Positions 17,606 through 27,165 of a stretch of DNA of 64,000 nt are shown here, piece after piece. The notes beneath the pieces were generated by a model that saw only the letters and a program-made list of their open reading frames with translations, made no database searches and was not told the origin of the DNA. The DNA is from Flavobacterium litorale (GTDB lineage: Bacteria; Bacteroidota; Bacteroidia; Flavobacteriales; Flavobacteriaceae). The first letter of the stretch is position 1, and the number at the start of each line of letters is the position of its first letter. A program made the translations under genes and the position numbers. The DNA is taken from NCBI RefSeq assembly GCF_019613795.1, contig NZ_CP080429.1:1724501-1788500 (forward strand), given 5' to 3'.

Positions 17606-18349
17606 ATGTCAGAACTATCCATAACTACTACACAAAATGTGAATATAAATTTTAATGCTGCATCGGTTGGTGAGCGCATACTGGCATACCTGCTCGATTT
17701 TGTGCTCTGGATTGCGTATTACATTATTTTAGTTGCTGTTATTTTTGATGTTACGGGCTTTAACGATTACTTATCGGAACTGGATTATTGGTCTCAAAAC
17801 GCGGTATATTCCATATTCTTTTTACCTGTTATGTTTTATACTCTTTTGTTGGAAACTTTTATGGAGGGGCAAACCGTTGGCAAAAAGGTAATGAAGATAA
17901 AAGTGATAAAAATAGATGGGTACCAAGCGGGGTTTGGCGATTATTTAATTCGATGGATTTTTAGAATTGTTGAGGTTACAGGTGTATTTAGCTTTATTGG
18001 GCTTATAACCATGCTAGTGAATAAAAAAACACAACGCTTAGGCGATATAGCCGCTGGTACGGCAGTTATTAGTCTTAAAAATAATATTAATATAAACCAT
18101 ACTATTTTACGCGAACTGAATAATGATTATGTGCCTACCTACTCGTTAGTTATAAAGCTAAGCGATAATGATGTGCGAATTATTAAAGAAACGTATGAAA
18201 CGAGTTTACGAGCTGCGGATTGGGCTATGATACAAAAATTGCAAGATAAAGTAGAATCGGTTACGGGTATAAAATCAGTATCGGCAAACGCTACTGCTTT
18301 TATTGAAACGGTACTGAATGATTATAATTACTATACCCAAAAAATGTAA
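17606..18349 (+). CDS. RDD-family membrane protein
   Basis: 247 residues. The N-terminus (VGERILAYLLDFVLWIAYYIIL) is the first RDD element, with the R and D of the name in the first membrane helix. Helix two lies near 50-66 and helix three near 120-138. GQTVGKKVMKIKVIK and LGDIAAGTAVI are typical of the family. The C-terminal 80 residues are cytoplasmic, helical and charged. RDD proteins are reported as ion exchangers or membrane scaffold partners, but most have no known role. It starts 23 bp from the divergent SpoIIM-like gene, so both may share a regulatory region, and its stop overlaps the start of the TRIC gene (TAATG). Confidence 0.88.
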   Translation: MSELSITTTQNVNINFNAASVGERILAYLLDFVLWIAYYIILVAVIFDVTGFNDYLSELDYWSQNAVYSIFFLPVMFYTLLLETFMEGQTVGKKVMKIKVIKIDGYQAGFGDYLIRWIFRIVEVTGVFSFIGLITMLVNKKTQRLGDIAAGTAVISLKNNININHTILRELNNDYVPTYSLVIKLSDNDVRIIKETYETSLRAADWAMIQKLQDKVESVTGIKSVSANATAFIETVLNDYNYYTQKM

Positions 18350-18954
18350 TGTTTTACTTACTCGATCTTTTCGGAACGCTTGCTTTTGCAATATCTGGTG
18401 TGCTTACTGCCATGAATAAAAAAATGGATCCGTTTGGCGTTTTTGTTATTGCTTTTGTAACAGCAGTAGGAGGGGGTACATTACGCGATGTTTTAATTGG
18501 GCGCACACCTGTAGGTTGGATGCTCGATTTAAACTATGTATATACTATTATTGCCAGTTTTGTAATTGCTGTTCTTTTCCGAAAGAAGTTGGAAAAGCTC
18601 CGTAAATCGTTATTTTTATTTGATACTATTGGGCTTGGTGTTTTTACCCTAATAGGTTTAGAAAAAGGGTTGGAAACCAACTTACACCCCACAATTTGTA
18701 TTGCGTTAGGTACCATGACGGCTTGCTTTGGCGGTGTAATACGCGATATACTTTGTAACGAAATCCCCGTTATTTTTAGAAAAGAAGTATATGCTACTGT
18801 TTGTATACTGGGCGGTACGGTATTTTTTGTGTTATTACAGCTAAACGTACCCGAAAGTATAGTGTACTTACTAACACCTGCGGTAATGATTTTTGTACGA
18901 TTATTGGTAGTATACTATAAATTATCCTTACCCTCTTTAGAGCGAGAGCAGTAA
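18349..18954 (+). CDS. Trimeric intracellular cation channel (TRIC/UPF0126) family protein
   Basis: 201 residues and about seven hydrophobic helices, arranged as two inverted halves. The first half has GTLAFAISGVLTAMNKKMD and VTAVGGGTLRDVLIG, and the second has GTMTACFGGVIRDIL, so the GG...RD signature of this family is kept twice. Family members form potassium-permeable trimers with a pore in each monomer. The start codon overlaps the RDD stop, so the two genes are translationally coupled. Its 3' end is convergent with the MutS-like gene, with no gap between the two stop codons. Confidence 0.9.
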   Translation: MFYLLDLFGTLAFAISGVLTAMNKKMDPFGVFVIAFVTAVGGGTLRDVLIGRTPVGWMLDLNYVYTIIASFVIAVLFRKKLEKLRKSLFLFDTIGLGVFTLIGLEKGLETNLHPTICIALGTMTACFGGVIRDILCNEIPVIFRKEVYATVCILGGTVFFVLLQLNVPESIVYLLTPAVMIFVRLLVVYYKLSLPSLEREQ

Positions 18955-20226
18955 TTATTTGTTTAGTAAATATTCATTTAATCCTTCTTTTTCAAATAAT
19001 ATTCTACCTATTTTAATATCCGACCAACCAGGTTTTAGAGTATAAACAAACGTGGGGACATCATTTTTGAGGTCGCATTCCAAATAGTAACAGGATATAG
19101 TGTCGTTTGATATTTCTGGATAGGTTACCAACTGATGTAAATGGCTAGAAACAAAAAACATACTATCAGGGAAATTTAGCATTCCCTTTAATGTTGTGCC
19201 ACTTATTTCTAACGCGTCATCAATATTAGTACCTCTAAAGAGTTCATCAAATACAGCAAAACACTTTTTATTTTTTGCTACAGTTATAACCTTTTTAAGG
19301 TTAATAACTTCGGTCATGAAATGACTATAGCCACTCTGTAAATCATCGTTTAGGTTGATGAAAACAGAAATATTACCGTACTTTGGAATTTGAGCAACTC
19401 TTGCAGGAATAGCAAAACCAATATTGGCTAGATACACACAAATACCTATAGCTTTTAGCAATGTAGATTTACCTGACATATTAGGGCCTGTGAGTAAGTT
19501 TACATTGCTAAAAGCCTTAATAGAATTTTTTACAGGTTTTTTTAATAAAGGATGATAAAATTCTTCTAAATAGAATTTCTCATTAGTTATTTTTGGGAAG
19601 GTAAATTTACAAATATTTATGCCTAAACTTATAGAGATATACGCTTCAAGTTCAGTAAATTTTTTTTGGAATAAGGCTATTTCATCTCGCTTTTTTCGTT
19701 CTGAAATTATCATTATAAATCGCTTAATATCTTTTATTTTAAAATTACCATCACGTATTAATTCTTCATGATAATCTAATCGTAAGCTATTAAAGAAATT
19801 ATCAATTGTACGTATATCATCCTTATAACTTTCTGGAAATTCAGCGAGATTAAGTTTTTTTACGTATAGATTATGTAATCTATGATACAAGAATATTACT
19901 TGTATACAGTGTGATTTGTAACGATAGTACTTCTTTTTAGATAAAAGGAGTTTTAAAGATAATCTCTTGGGTAAGTATTCTTTATCAGTATACTTTTGCA
20001 TAAAGTAATTCACTTCTCTAAAATCGATTTTAGAATAGGAGTAATCTTTGAAAACACTGATGTTTGAAAGAAAGCCTTTCAAGATTAGTTGCCTCGAAAT
20101 AACCTCTTCCTTTGTAATTAAAGGTGTTATAACCATTTCTTTTACCTTAGCCTTTGCGTCTTCATTCCATGTAGAATTAAAGAGTTCAAAAATATCGGTA
20201 TTAATGTTAAGGTCTTTTACCTGCAT
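18955..20226 (-). CDS. Short MutS-family ATPase (DNA-binding domain absent)
   Basis: 423 residues, against about 850 for MutS. Only the core lever region (helical, about 70-215) and the C-terminal ATPase remain. Walker A is GPNMSGKS (247-254), Walker B is AVFDE (324-328), and SSHLHQL (about 359-365) is the signature histidine segment. The mismatch-recognition domain with Phe-x-Glu, the connector domain and any Smr nuclease are all absent. Related short proteins are common in Bacteroidota and have no established role. The gene is convergent with the TRIC gene and is followed 54 bp upstream by the T9SS gene's stop. It has the AT-rich character of its surroundings and no visible sign of recent transfer. 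Confidence 0.88.
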   Translation of the reverse strand: MQVKDLNINTDIFELFNSTWNEDAKAKVKEMVITPLITKEEVISRQLILKGFLSNISVFKDYSYSKIDFREVNYFMQKYTDKEYLPKRLSLKLLLSKKKYYRYKSHCIQVIFLYHRLHNLYVKKLNLAEFPESYKDDIRTIDNFFNSLRLDYHEELIRDGNFKIKDIKRFIMIISERKKRDEIALFQKKFTELEAYISISLGINICKFTFPKITNEKFYLEEFYHPLLKKPVKNSIKAFSNVNLLTGPNMSGKSTLLKAIGICVYLANIGFAIPARVAQIPKYGNISVFINLNDDLQSGYSHFMTEVINLKKVITVAKNKKCFAVFDELFRGTNIDDALEISGTTLKGMLNFPDSMFFVSSHLHQLVTYPEISNDTISCYYLECDLKNDVPTFVYTLKPGWSDIKIGRILFEKEGLNEYLLNK

Positions 20227-20280
20227 AAAAATATTTATAAAAACTAATCGTATTTTAAAAACGGTAAATACAGAAAAAAA

Positions 20281-23200
20281 TTACTTCGTTACGTATACCC
20301 AACCTACAATAGGCTCAGGATATTCAGGGTCGTTTAATTCTAATACAAAATAGTAAGTACCTACGGGTACCGTATTATCTTGTGGTCCTACTTTCTCTAC
20401 ATCGGCAATACCATCCCAGTCCTCCGTACTATGGTTACCTGTCCATACTAAACTACCCCAGCGGTTGTATATGCTCATTTTAAAGTTGAGGAATATATTG
20501 CGTAACCCTTCTACAAAAAACCGATCGTTGTAGCCATCATTATTGGGTGTAACGTAGTTAAATGTTGTGGGTGGGCATTTTATAGCACGCAGCAAAAACG
20601 ATGTTGTAGCATAACATTCGCCATTGGCTACCCGAACAAAAATTTCTTGTGGGTTGCTTGTGTTTTTAAAAGCATTAGTATTGCTTATTCGGTTACTGTC
20701 TTGGTTAGCATCAGTTGCTGTATGGTAAAAATAAACAACATCATTAGGGTTTGTTTTTAATGTTTCTTCGTATTCAGAAAAATCAAATGTACCAATATCA
20801 AAACCTTCGTTACATGCTGTTACTTCTTGGGGCTGTGGTACTTCTGGCGATACGATTAATGAGAAGGTAACAGTTGTGTTGTTATTATCTTCGTTCATTT
20901 CCTGTACTATACCTGTGCCATCGCCCATATCATCCACTACAAACGACAAATTAAAAGTCAGGGGGATTTCGTCAGGTATTGTTAACGTAATAATGCTCCC
21001 TTCTGTACCGCCTATAGGAATATCGAGTAATGTTTCAGTAAAATCAATAAATTCATCGTTGGCATAAATAGCAACAGGTGTACCCGATGGCAATACATCA
21101 AAAGCATCAAAATTATTAATGGTATAGGCTACGTTTATAATTCTGGAGTTACACGATTTTGCAATGTCGCCAATACTTACAGTACCATCTGGAAACAAAC
21201 AATCTATAGCAATAAGGTTAAATTGCCCTGTGGTAAAACAGCCATTTTCATCTTCTAAGCGTACATATATAGTTTGGTTGTTGCTGGTAGATGGGTATGC
21301 CGAAAGGTTTGTAATAGCATCTTCGCCTGTAATTGCATCCTCTTGTGTGGTGTAAAAACGTACGATATCTGTAGAGTTATTTTTTAGGCTTTCCTCATAC
21401 CCTGAAAAATCGAAAATACCACTATTACTGCCGTTATCGGTTTCGCAAGCGGTTAAATCTTCAGGTTGTTGTAACACAGGCGACACCCAAAGTGTATCGT
21501 TAAAAATATCAGTATTATTATCTTCGTTGGTTTCGGTTACAATACCGCTGCCATTACCCGTATCATCTATTGCTAAGGTAATATCAAAGTTTAGTGGTAT
21601 GTTGTTGGGTATAGTTACATTAATAGTACCCGCTTCGGTACCGTTTATAGCAATATCTGCTGTTGTGGTTGTAGTGGTTAGCAATACACCATTACTATAA
21701 ATGGCTATGGGTGTGTTGGCAGGGAGTACATCAAAACTATCAGGGTTACCTACAATATAGTCTATTGTAATAGTACGAGAATCGCACGATTTAATCGTGT
21801 TTTCTACTGCAATTATACCATCTGGAAACAAGCAATCTTCGGCAATTAAGTTGAATGTGGTGGTAACGTAACAGCCATTCTCATCCTCCAATCGTACGTA
21901 TATGGTTTGCGGATTATCGCCTGACGAGGTATAGTTATCGGGATTTTCAATATTATCTACGTCATCATCGGCATCTTCTTGCGAGGTATGAAATGTAATG
22001 ATATCGGTAGCTGCATTTTGCAACAATGTTTCGTATTCCGAGAAGTCGAAAACACCAATATTGGAGTTATTTTCGGTTTCACAAACGGTAATATCTTCGG
22101 GTTGTAACGGGAATGTGGGCGATATCCAGAGTGTATCGTTTACAGTAAAACTATTGTTGGTTTCGTCGGTTTCAGTTACTTCACCTGTACCGTCGCCTAA
22201 ATCATCAATAATTATGGTAATTTCAAAATTTAACCCTGCTGAGTTTGGTATTGAGACATTTATATTGCTGTTTAAACTTCCTCCTATAGGTATTTCTTGT
22301 ATTGTAGATGTAAATATTACCATTACGCCATTTAAGTAAATACCAATGGGTGTACCTGCGGGTAATACATCAAAACTATTAAAGTTGTTAATAGTATATT
22401 GTACGTTTACCGACCTAGAATCGCAGGTTTTAATAATATCGTTTATAACTACAGTTCCATCAGGGAAAAGGCAATCTACGGCTATTAAATCAAAAGTAGT
22501 GGTATCAAAACAGCCGTTTTCATCTTCTAAACGTACGTATATGGTTTGCGGATTATCGCCCGATGAGGTATAATTATCAGGTGTATCAATATCGTTTTCC
22601 CCGCTATTGGCATCATCTTGATTGGTATGAAAAGTAACTACATCGGTAGCGTTTTGTTGTAATAATGCAATGTAACCTGAAAAATCGAATATACCTATGT
22701 TGGTACCGTTATCGGTTTCGCATTCGGTAATATCGTCCAGTTCTTCCGTTATTTCTGGCGATACCCATAAGGTGTCAGTAACGACTTCACTGTTATTATT
22801 GGTTTCATCGGTTTCAATTACTTCTCCTGTGCCATCGCCTATATCATCTATGGCAATAGTAATATTAATATCGAGCAATGTACCAGGCACGGTAACGTTT
22901 ACAGTTCCGTTTTCGGTACCTCCAATGGGTATATCTTGAGTTGTTGCTCCTGTACCTATAAATACTCCGTTATTATAAATAGCTATGGGCGTACCTGCGG
23001 GTAAAAAATCGTCGCTATTAAAATTATTTACGGTGTAGGATATGGTTATGACGCGCGAATCGCAGGTTTTCTCGATAGTATTGATAACAATGGTACCATC
23101 GGGGTACAAACAATCGTCTGTTACTAATAAAAATGATGTAATACTAACACAGCCTTGTTCGTTTTCGAGGCGTACGAATATTTCTTGTGGATTTTCGGTT

Positions 23201-24633
23201 GCTTGGAAACTAACTAAATCTGCCGAGGGTATTGCGTTTTCGGGTACATTGGCATTTGCCTCTGAGGTGTAGAATGTGATACTATCAGTATCCTCATTTG
23301 GAAGTTCCGCTTCGTAAACCGATATATCGAATACGCCAAAACCTGCACCCGTATCACACTCAATTAAATCGTCAGGCTGCTCTAACGGTGGCGAAACGTA
23401 TTGTATTTCGTTTAAGATGATGCTGTTATTAGTCTCGTCTGTTTCTGTAACAATGCCACCTGTACCGTCGCCTACATCATCTACTACAACTAGTATTTCG
23501 TATTCTATAGGGGTGCCCGCTGGTATGTTTAGTACAAACGTACCGCTTTCGTTTCCACCAATGGGTATTTCGGCTACTGTTGTTGTGCCACCAATATAGT
23601 TGCCCTCTATATAAAATGCAATGGGGGTATCTGCTGGGAGTACTTCGGTACTGTTTACGTTAAAAACAGTATAATCTAATACTACAGCACCCGAATTACA
23701 CTCACGAGCAATATTATCAATACTAATGGTAGCATCGGGTAACTGGCTGTTTAATTTGGTAACAATGGCATTTACCATCACAAAATCCTGTCCCGATTCG
23801 AGCGTAATCTCAGCAGTTTCATCACCAATGGCTATATTATCTTGTATATCGTAAATATCAAGATCCATATTGTACATATCAGTGGCGCCTGTTACAGTAT
23901 TTGTACCATTAAAGGCATTATTTACAGGGTTTAGGTCGTTACTAAGCGGGTTACCATTAATGCTCAATGTTTCGTTAACTGCTAATGAGGCATCCCCTTC
24001 CCAAGCCAAAAAACCTATTTTAGCTCCCTCGTTATCTATTACATTAAGGCTAGGTAGGCTAATATTTATAAATGATGGTACATACTGCATACCATCGTAT
24101 AGGTTAATTTGGTTTAGTGGTAAATCGGGATTAAAGTAAAAAACAATAATTGCCCACCCTCCAAAATTGGTTTTTATATTACAGTACAAAGGGTCGGCTA
24201 CTTCTGCCGTAAGATCGAGTTCCGAAACGGTATACGTACCGTTACCTGTAGTTTGTACTTGCGTAGTAACATCTGCAAAGGCACTAAAATAATCACGGGT
24301 TAACCCATCAGTGTTTAAAGCACTTAACGGAAAATCGCGCGATGCTGTAACAGGGTTTCCATTCAATTCAATATCAAAATCGCCAGTACCCGAGCCTGCC
24401 CAATATAAATAGGCTGCAACAACTTGGTCGTTAGCACCCAAGTTTAAATCTGCCGAAGAAGAAGTGAAAATGGTACATGTAGGTTCGGGGTTGTTTTCTG
24501 CAGGATTAAGCGTATTACCCACAAACGTAAAATCGTACCTTCCGTTAAACTGTTCGTAAAGTGCTATATCTTGTGCATATCCTAAATAAGCTACAAAAAG
24601 CAGCAAAAGCAGATAGGGTAGTTTTTTTTTCAC
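20281..24633 (-). CDS. T9SS type B secreted repeat protein (adhesin-like, 1450 residues)
   Basis: The start is a GTG at 24633 followed by KKKLPYLLLLLFVAYLGYAQ, a signal peptide cut after A-Q. Residues about 22-297 form an N-terminal beta-rich domain (DIALYEQFNGRYDFTFVGNT). Five tandem repeats of about 213 residues follow (about 298 to 1345). Each has a CARDB-like beta sandwich with P-I-A-I-Y motifs and D-D-x-G-D-G-T-G, then a half with CETD...F-D-F-S and NPQTIYVRLEDENGC. The last about 95 residues are a gliding-motility-associated C-terminal domain (NYVTPNNDGYNDRFFVEGL, IYNRWGSLVWTG, YYFVLEL), which directs export through the type IX secretion system. It should be a cell-surface or secreted protein. 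No ligand or enzyme activity is recognisable. Confidence 0.9.
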   Translation of the reverse strand: MKKKLPYLLLLLFVAYLGYAQDIALYEQFNGRYDFTFVGNTLNPAENNPEPTCTIFTSSSADLNLGANDQVVAAYLYWAGSGTGDFDIELNGNPVTASRDFPLSALNTDGLTRDYFSAFADVTTQVQTTGNGTYTVSELDLTAEVADPLYCNIKTNFGGWAIIVFYFNPDLPLNQINLYDGMQYVPSFINISLPSLNVIDNEGAKIGFLAWEGDASLAVNETLSINGNPLSNDLNPVNNAFNGTNTVTGATDMYNMDLDIYDIQDNIAIGDETAEITLESGQDFVMVNAIVTKLNSQLPDATISIDNIARECNSGAVVLDYTVFNVNSTEVLPADTPIAFYIEGNYIGGTTTVAEIPIGGNESGTFVLNIPAGTPIEYEILVVVDDVGDGTGGIVTETDETNNSIILNEIQYVSPPLEQPDDLIECDTGAGFGVFDISVYEAELPNEDTDSITFYTSEANANVPENAIPSADLVSFQATENPQEIFVRLENEQGCVSITSFLLVTDDCLYPDGTIVINTIEKTCDSRVITISYTVNNFNSDDFLPAGTPIAIYNNGVFIGTGATTQDIPIGGTENGTVNVTVPGTLLDINITIAIDDIGDGTGEVIETDETNNNSEVVTDTLWVSPEITEELDDITECETDNGTNIGIFDFSGYIALLQQNATDVVTFHTNQDDANSGENDIDTPDNYTSSGDNPQTIYVRLEDENGCFDTTTFDLIAVDCLFPDGTVVINDIIKTCDSRSVNVQYTINNFNSFDVLPAGTPIGIYLNGVMVIFTSTIQEIPIGGSLNSNINVSIPNSAGLNFEITIIIDDLGDGTGEVTETDETNNSFTVNDTLWISPTFPLQPEDITVCETENNSNIGVFDFSEYETLLQNAATDIITFHTSQEDADDDVDNIENPDNYTSSGDNPQTIYVRLEDENGCYVTTTFNLIAEDCLFPDGIIAVENTIKSCDSRTITIDYIVGNPDSFDVLPANTPIAIYSNGVLLTTTTTTADIAINGTEAGTINVTIPNNIPLNFDITLAIDDTGNGSGIVTETNEDNNTDIFNDTLWVSPVLQQPEDLTACETDNGSNSGIFDFSGYEESLKNNSTDIVRFYTTQEDAITGEDAITNLSAYPSTSNNQTIYVRLEDENGCFTTGQFNLIAIDCLFPDGTVSIGDIAKSCNSRIINVAYTINNFDAFDVLPSGTPVAIYANDEFIDFTETLLDIPIGGTEGSIITLTIPDEIPLTFNLSFVVDDMGDGTGIVQEMNEDNNNTTVTFSLIVSPEVPQPQEVTACNEGFDIGTFDFSEYEETLKTNPNDVVYFYHTATDANQDSNRISNTNAFKNTSNPQEIFVRVANGECYATTSFLLRAIKCPPTTFNYVTPNNDGYNDRFFVEGLRNIFLNFKMSIYNRWGSLVWTGNHSTEDWDGIADVEKVGPQDNTVPVGTYYFVLELNDPEYPEPIVGWVYVTK
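20575..23745 (-). repeat. Five tandem repeats of about 639 bp in the T9SS protein gene
   Basis: Units begin near 23742, 23107, 22467, 21830 and 21195 and are spaced by about 639 bp (213 codons). Each opens with a D-G-T-V-x-I-like strand followed by KTCDSR or a similar C-D/N-S-R motif. Two stretches of 29 bp, at 21893-21921 and 22532-22560, are identical and lie exactly one period apart, so some units are close at the DNA level while others have diverged. Confidence 0.85.
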
Positions 24634-24806
24634 GGCAATTGGCTTTTTTTCTTTAAAATTAGCAAATATTTAATAAAACCAAATTTTTAAGTAAAACAAT
24701 ATAGGTTTAATGTGTACGTTTATAGGTTACGTTGCTTAAAACGGCTAAATATTTTTATATTTTTACCAAAAACTAGAAACATCTCTTTTCGTTTACACCA
24801 AACTTA

Positions 24807-25775
24807 ATGTACAGCATAGCGCAATACACTACTTCTCACTATAGTTTATGGAATGATTTTATAGCCCAGACTAAAAATGGAACTTTTCTTTTCCATAGGG
24901 ATTATATGGAGTACCATAGCGACCGATTTGAGGATTTCTCGTTACTATTATTTAATAATGAAAAGCTTGTTGCTGTTTTTCCTGCCAATAGGGAAGGGGG
25001 CGTAGTGCATTCCCATAAAGGACTTACTTACGGAGGGTTGTTGTATGGTAACAAAACAAAACTAGCTGATGTTATTGTATTATATAGGATTTTACTAGAA
25101 TATCTTGCCAATAATACTATTACTACGTTGCATGTAAAACCCGTGCCCGCTATTTATCACAAATTTCCAGCACAGGAGCAAGAGTATGTTTTGTTTTTGC
25201 TTAATGCTACGTTATCGCGTAGGGATGGGCTGTCAGTAATAGATAGAAATAACTTATTACCCGTTACTAAGTCCCGAAAAGAAGCTATTAGGCGCGGTGT
25301 TAAAAATGGACTTAGTATAGCAGAGGAGCCGAACTTTAAATTGTTTTGGGAGGAAATTCTTATCCCTAATTTACAACATAGGCATAAAGTAAAACCTGTA
25401 CATAGTTTGGAAGAAATAATATATTTACATAACAAGTTTCCTGATAGAATACGCCACTTTAATGTATATGATAACGATAGAATTGTGGCAGGCACAACTG
25501 TGTACCTTACAGATACCGTAGCACACCCACAATACATATCAGGAGAAGAAGATCGTAATGCACTTGGTAGTCTTGATTATTTGTATAATCACATTATTGA
25601 TTTATTTGCTGACAAAAGATATTTTGATTTTGGACCCTCTACAGAAGAGCAAGGACTAAAACTCAATCATGGACTAGTATTCTGGAAAGAAAGTTTTGGA
25701 GCCAGAACTATAATACAGGACTTTTACGAGATAGATACTGCTAATTTTGGGTTACTAGATACCGTTTTAATTTAA
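24807..25775 (+). CDS. FemAB/GNAT-like acyl- or aminoacyltransferase
   Basis: 322 residues. It opens with YSIAQYTTSHYSLWNDFIAQTKNG, the start typical of the FemAB-related GNAT proteins that sit in capsule or O-antigen loci of Flavobacteria. Residues about 40-110 (RDYMEYHSDRFEDFSLLLF, LTYGGLLYG) and about 200-290 (DNDRIVAGTTVYL, ALGSLDYLYNHII, FDFGPSTEEQGLKLNHGLV) match the two halves of a double GNAT fold. FemAB-type enzymes add amino acids or acyl groups to peptidoglycan or glycans. There is a gap of 173 bp to the divergent T9SS gene and 10 bp to the flippase gene, so it is the first gene of the plus-strand polysaccharide locus. The acceptor is unknown. Confidence 0.78.
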   Translation: MYSIAQYTTSHYSLWNDFIAQTKNGTFLFHRDYMEYHSDRFEDFSLLLFNNEKLVAVFPANREGGVVHSHKGLTYGGLLYGNKTKLADVIVLYRILLEYLANNTITTLHVKPVPAIYHKFPAQEQEYVLFLLNATLSRRDGLSVIDRNNLLPVTKSRKEAIRRGVKNGLSIAEEPNFKLFWEEILIPNLQHRHKVKPVHSLEEIIYLHNKFPDRIRHFNVYDNDRIVAGTTVYLTDTVAHPQYISGEEDRNALGSLDYLYNHIIDLFADKRYFDFGPSTEEQGLKLNHGLVFWKESFGARTIIQDFYEIDTANFGLLDTVLI

Positions 25776-25785
25776 AAGCTTATAC

Positions 25786-27072
25786 TTGAAATTTCTGAAG
25801 CAGATAACAGATAATCCTATTTTTAAAGTGTCTTCACTTAATACCATTAGTGTATTGATAAAGATTGCTGGAGGATTATTAGCATCAAAAATAATTGCTA
25901 TTTTTTTAGGACCGGCAGGTTTGGCGTTGGTAGGAAATTTTAGGAATTTTGTACGACAAGCCGAAGTATTTGGTACACTTGGTTTTGAGAATGGAATTAT
26001 AAAATATATTGCCGAAAATGAAAACGACGATCCCAAAAAACAGCGTGTAATAACAACCGTTTTTTACAGTGTACTTGCTGCAATTATAGTACTTAGTATT
26101 ATATTAGTCATTTTTGCTGATACATTAAATACTCTTTTTTTTGGTGATGAGCATACATACGATTGGATTTTTAGGATAATGATTTTAGCATTACCATGGT
26201 ATATCGGTAATCTAGTTTTTGTAGGTATCCTTAATGGGTTAACACGCTATAAAGAAGTTATAAAAATTAATATTTGGGGTAATGTAACAGGAGTATTATT
26301 ATCTGCAATATTAATCTGGCAATTAAATGTGCCAGGGGCATTACTGGGGTTAGTAATTTCACCCTCTCTTATGTTTTTAGCTTCTTTTTATTTTCTTAAA
26401 AAACAATTAGGAAGTTTTTCATTTTTGCATATTAAAAAGTTTGACAGTTCAATATTAAAAGGGCTATTGTCCTATAGTTTAATGAGTTTGGTAACTACAG
26501 CTATAGGACCATTGGTTGCTATTTCGATACGTACACATATTATTGATGACCATAGTGCTAATGAGGCTGGTTTTTGGGAAGCTATGAGTCGAATTTCGTT
26601 TTTTTATCTCATGTTTGTCTCAACATTACTAACGGTTTATTTTTTTCCAAAACTTTCGGCTGCAAAAACAAATAAAGAAACAAACAATGTATTTTGGAGC
26701 TATTATAAAACAATAGTTCCTATTTTTGGTTTAGGATTACTAACTATATTTTTACTTCGTAACTTCATAGTTCGTTTATTGTTTAATGATGATTTTCTGC
26801 CAATGACTGATTTATTTTTATGGCAGTTAATAGGTGATTTTTTAAAAGTAATAGCATTAATATTGGGTTACGAGTTTTTTGCTAAAAAAATGACTAAAGC
26901 TTTTATTATTACAGAAATAACATCGTACGTTATTCTATATTTTTCTAGTCACTACTTTATAAGATTATTCGGTGCAGAAGGCGCAGTTATGGGGCACGCC
27001 ATTACATACATGCTTTATTTATTTGTATTGGGTTTTTATTTTAGGAAAAAGCTCTTTATATCGAATAAATAG
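25786..27072 (+). CDS. Wzx-type polysaccharide flippase (MATE/MVF superfamily)
   Basis: 428 residues from a TTG start at 25786, ten bases after the preceding stop. It begins KFLKQITDNPIFKVSSLNTI, the usual start of O-antigen translocases, and has about 12 hydrophobic segments (for example AGGLLASKIIAIFLGPAGLALV, VITTVFYSVLAAIIVLSIILVIF). Such proteins flip undecaprenyl-linked glycan units across the inner membrane. No Wzy polymerase, no Wzz and no initiating sugar transferase is visible in this window, so the rest of the machinery must lie elsewhere. AT content is high even for this genome, which is common in surface-polysaccharide loci. Confidence 0.85.
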   Translation: MKFLKQITDNPIFKVSSLNTISVLIKIAGGLLASKIIAIFLGPAGLALVGNFRNFVRQAEVFGTLGFENGIIKYIAENENDDPKKQRVITTVFYSVLAAIIVLSIILVIFADTLNTLFFGDEHTYDWIFRIMILALPWYIGNLVFVGILNGLTRYKEVIKINIWGNVTGVLLSAILIWQLNVPGALLGLVISPSLMFLASFYFLKKQLGSFSFLHIKKFDSSILKGLLSYSLMSLVTTAIGPLVAISIRTHIIDDHSANEAGFWEAMSRISFFYLMFVSTLLTVYFFPKLSAAKTNKETNNVFWSYYKTIVPIFGLGLLTIFLLRNFIVRLLFNDDFLPMTDLFLWQLIGDFLKVIALILGYEFFAKKMTKAFIITEITSYVILYFSSHYFIRLFGAEGAVMGHAITYMLYLFVLGFYFRKKLFISNK

Positions 27073-27165
27073 GGTTTTTAACCTAAAGTTTACTGTCGTT
27101 CTTTGAGGTAGTTGCCCTTTTTTATTAAGTTTACCCTACACGTTCACTAATTTAAAATATTAAAC

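Noticed and set aside
18349-18954. A possible frameshift in the TRIC gene against the MutS-like gene
   Set aside because: Both frames are intact and complete. The adjoining stop codons are a simple convergent arrangement.
24634-24806. Possible promoters between the two divergent genes
   Set aside because: Several near matches to TAnnTTTG have the wrong spacing (four bases between TA and TTTG), so none is listed.
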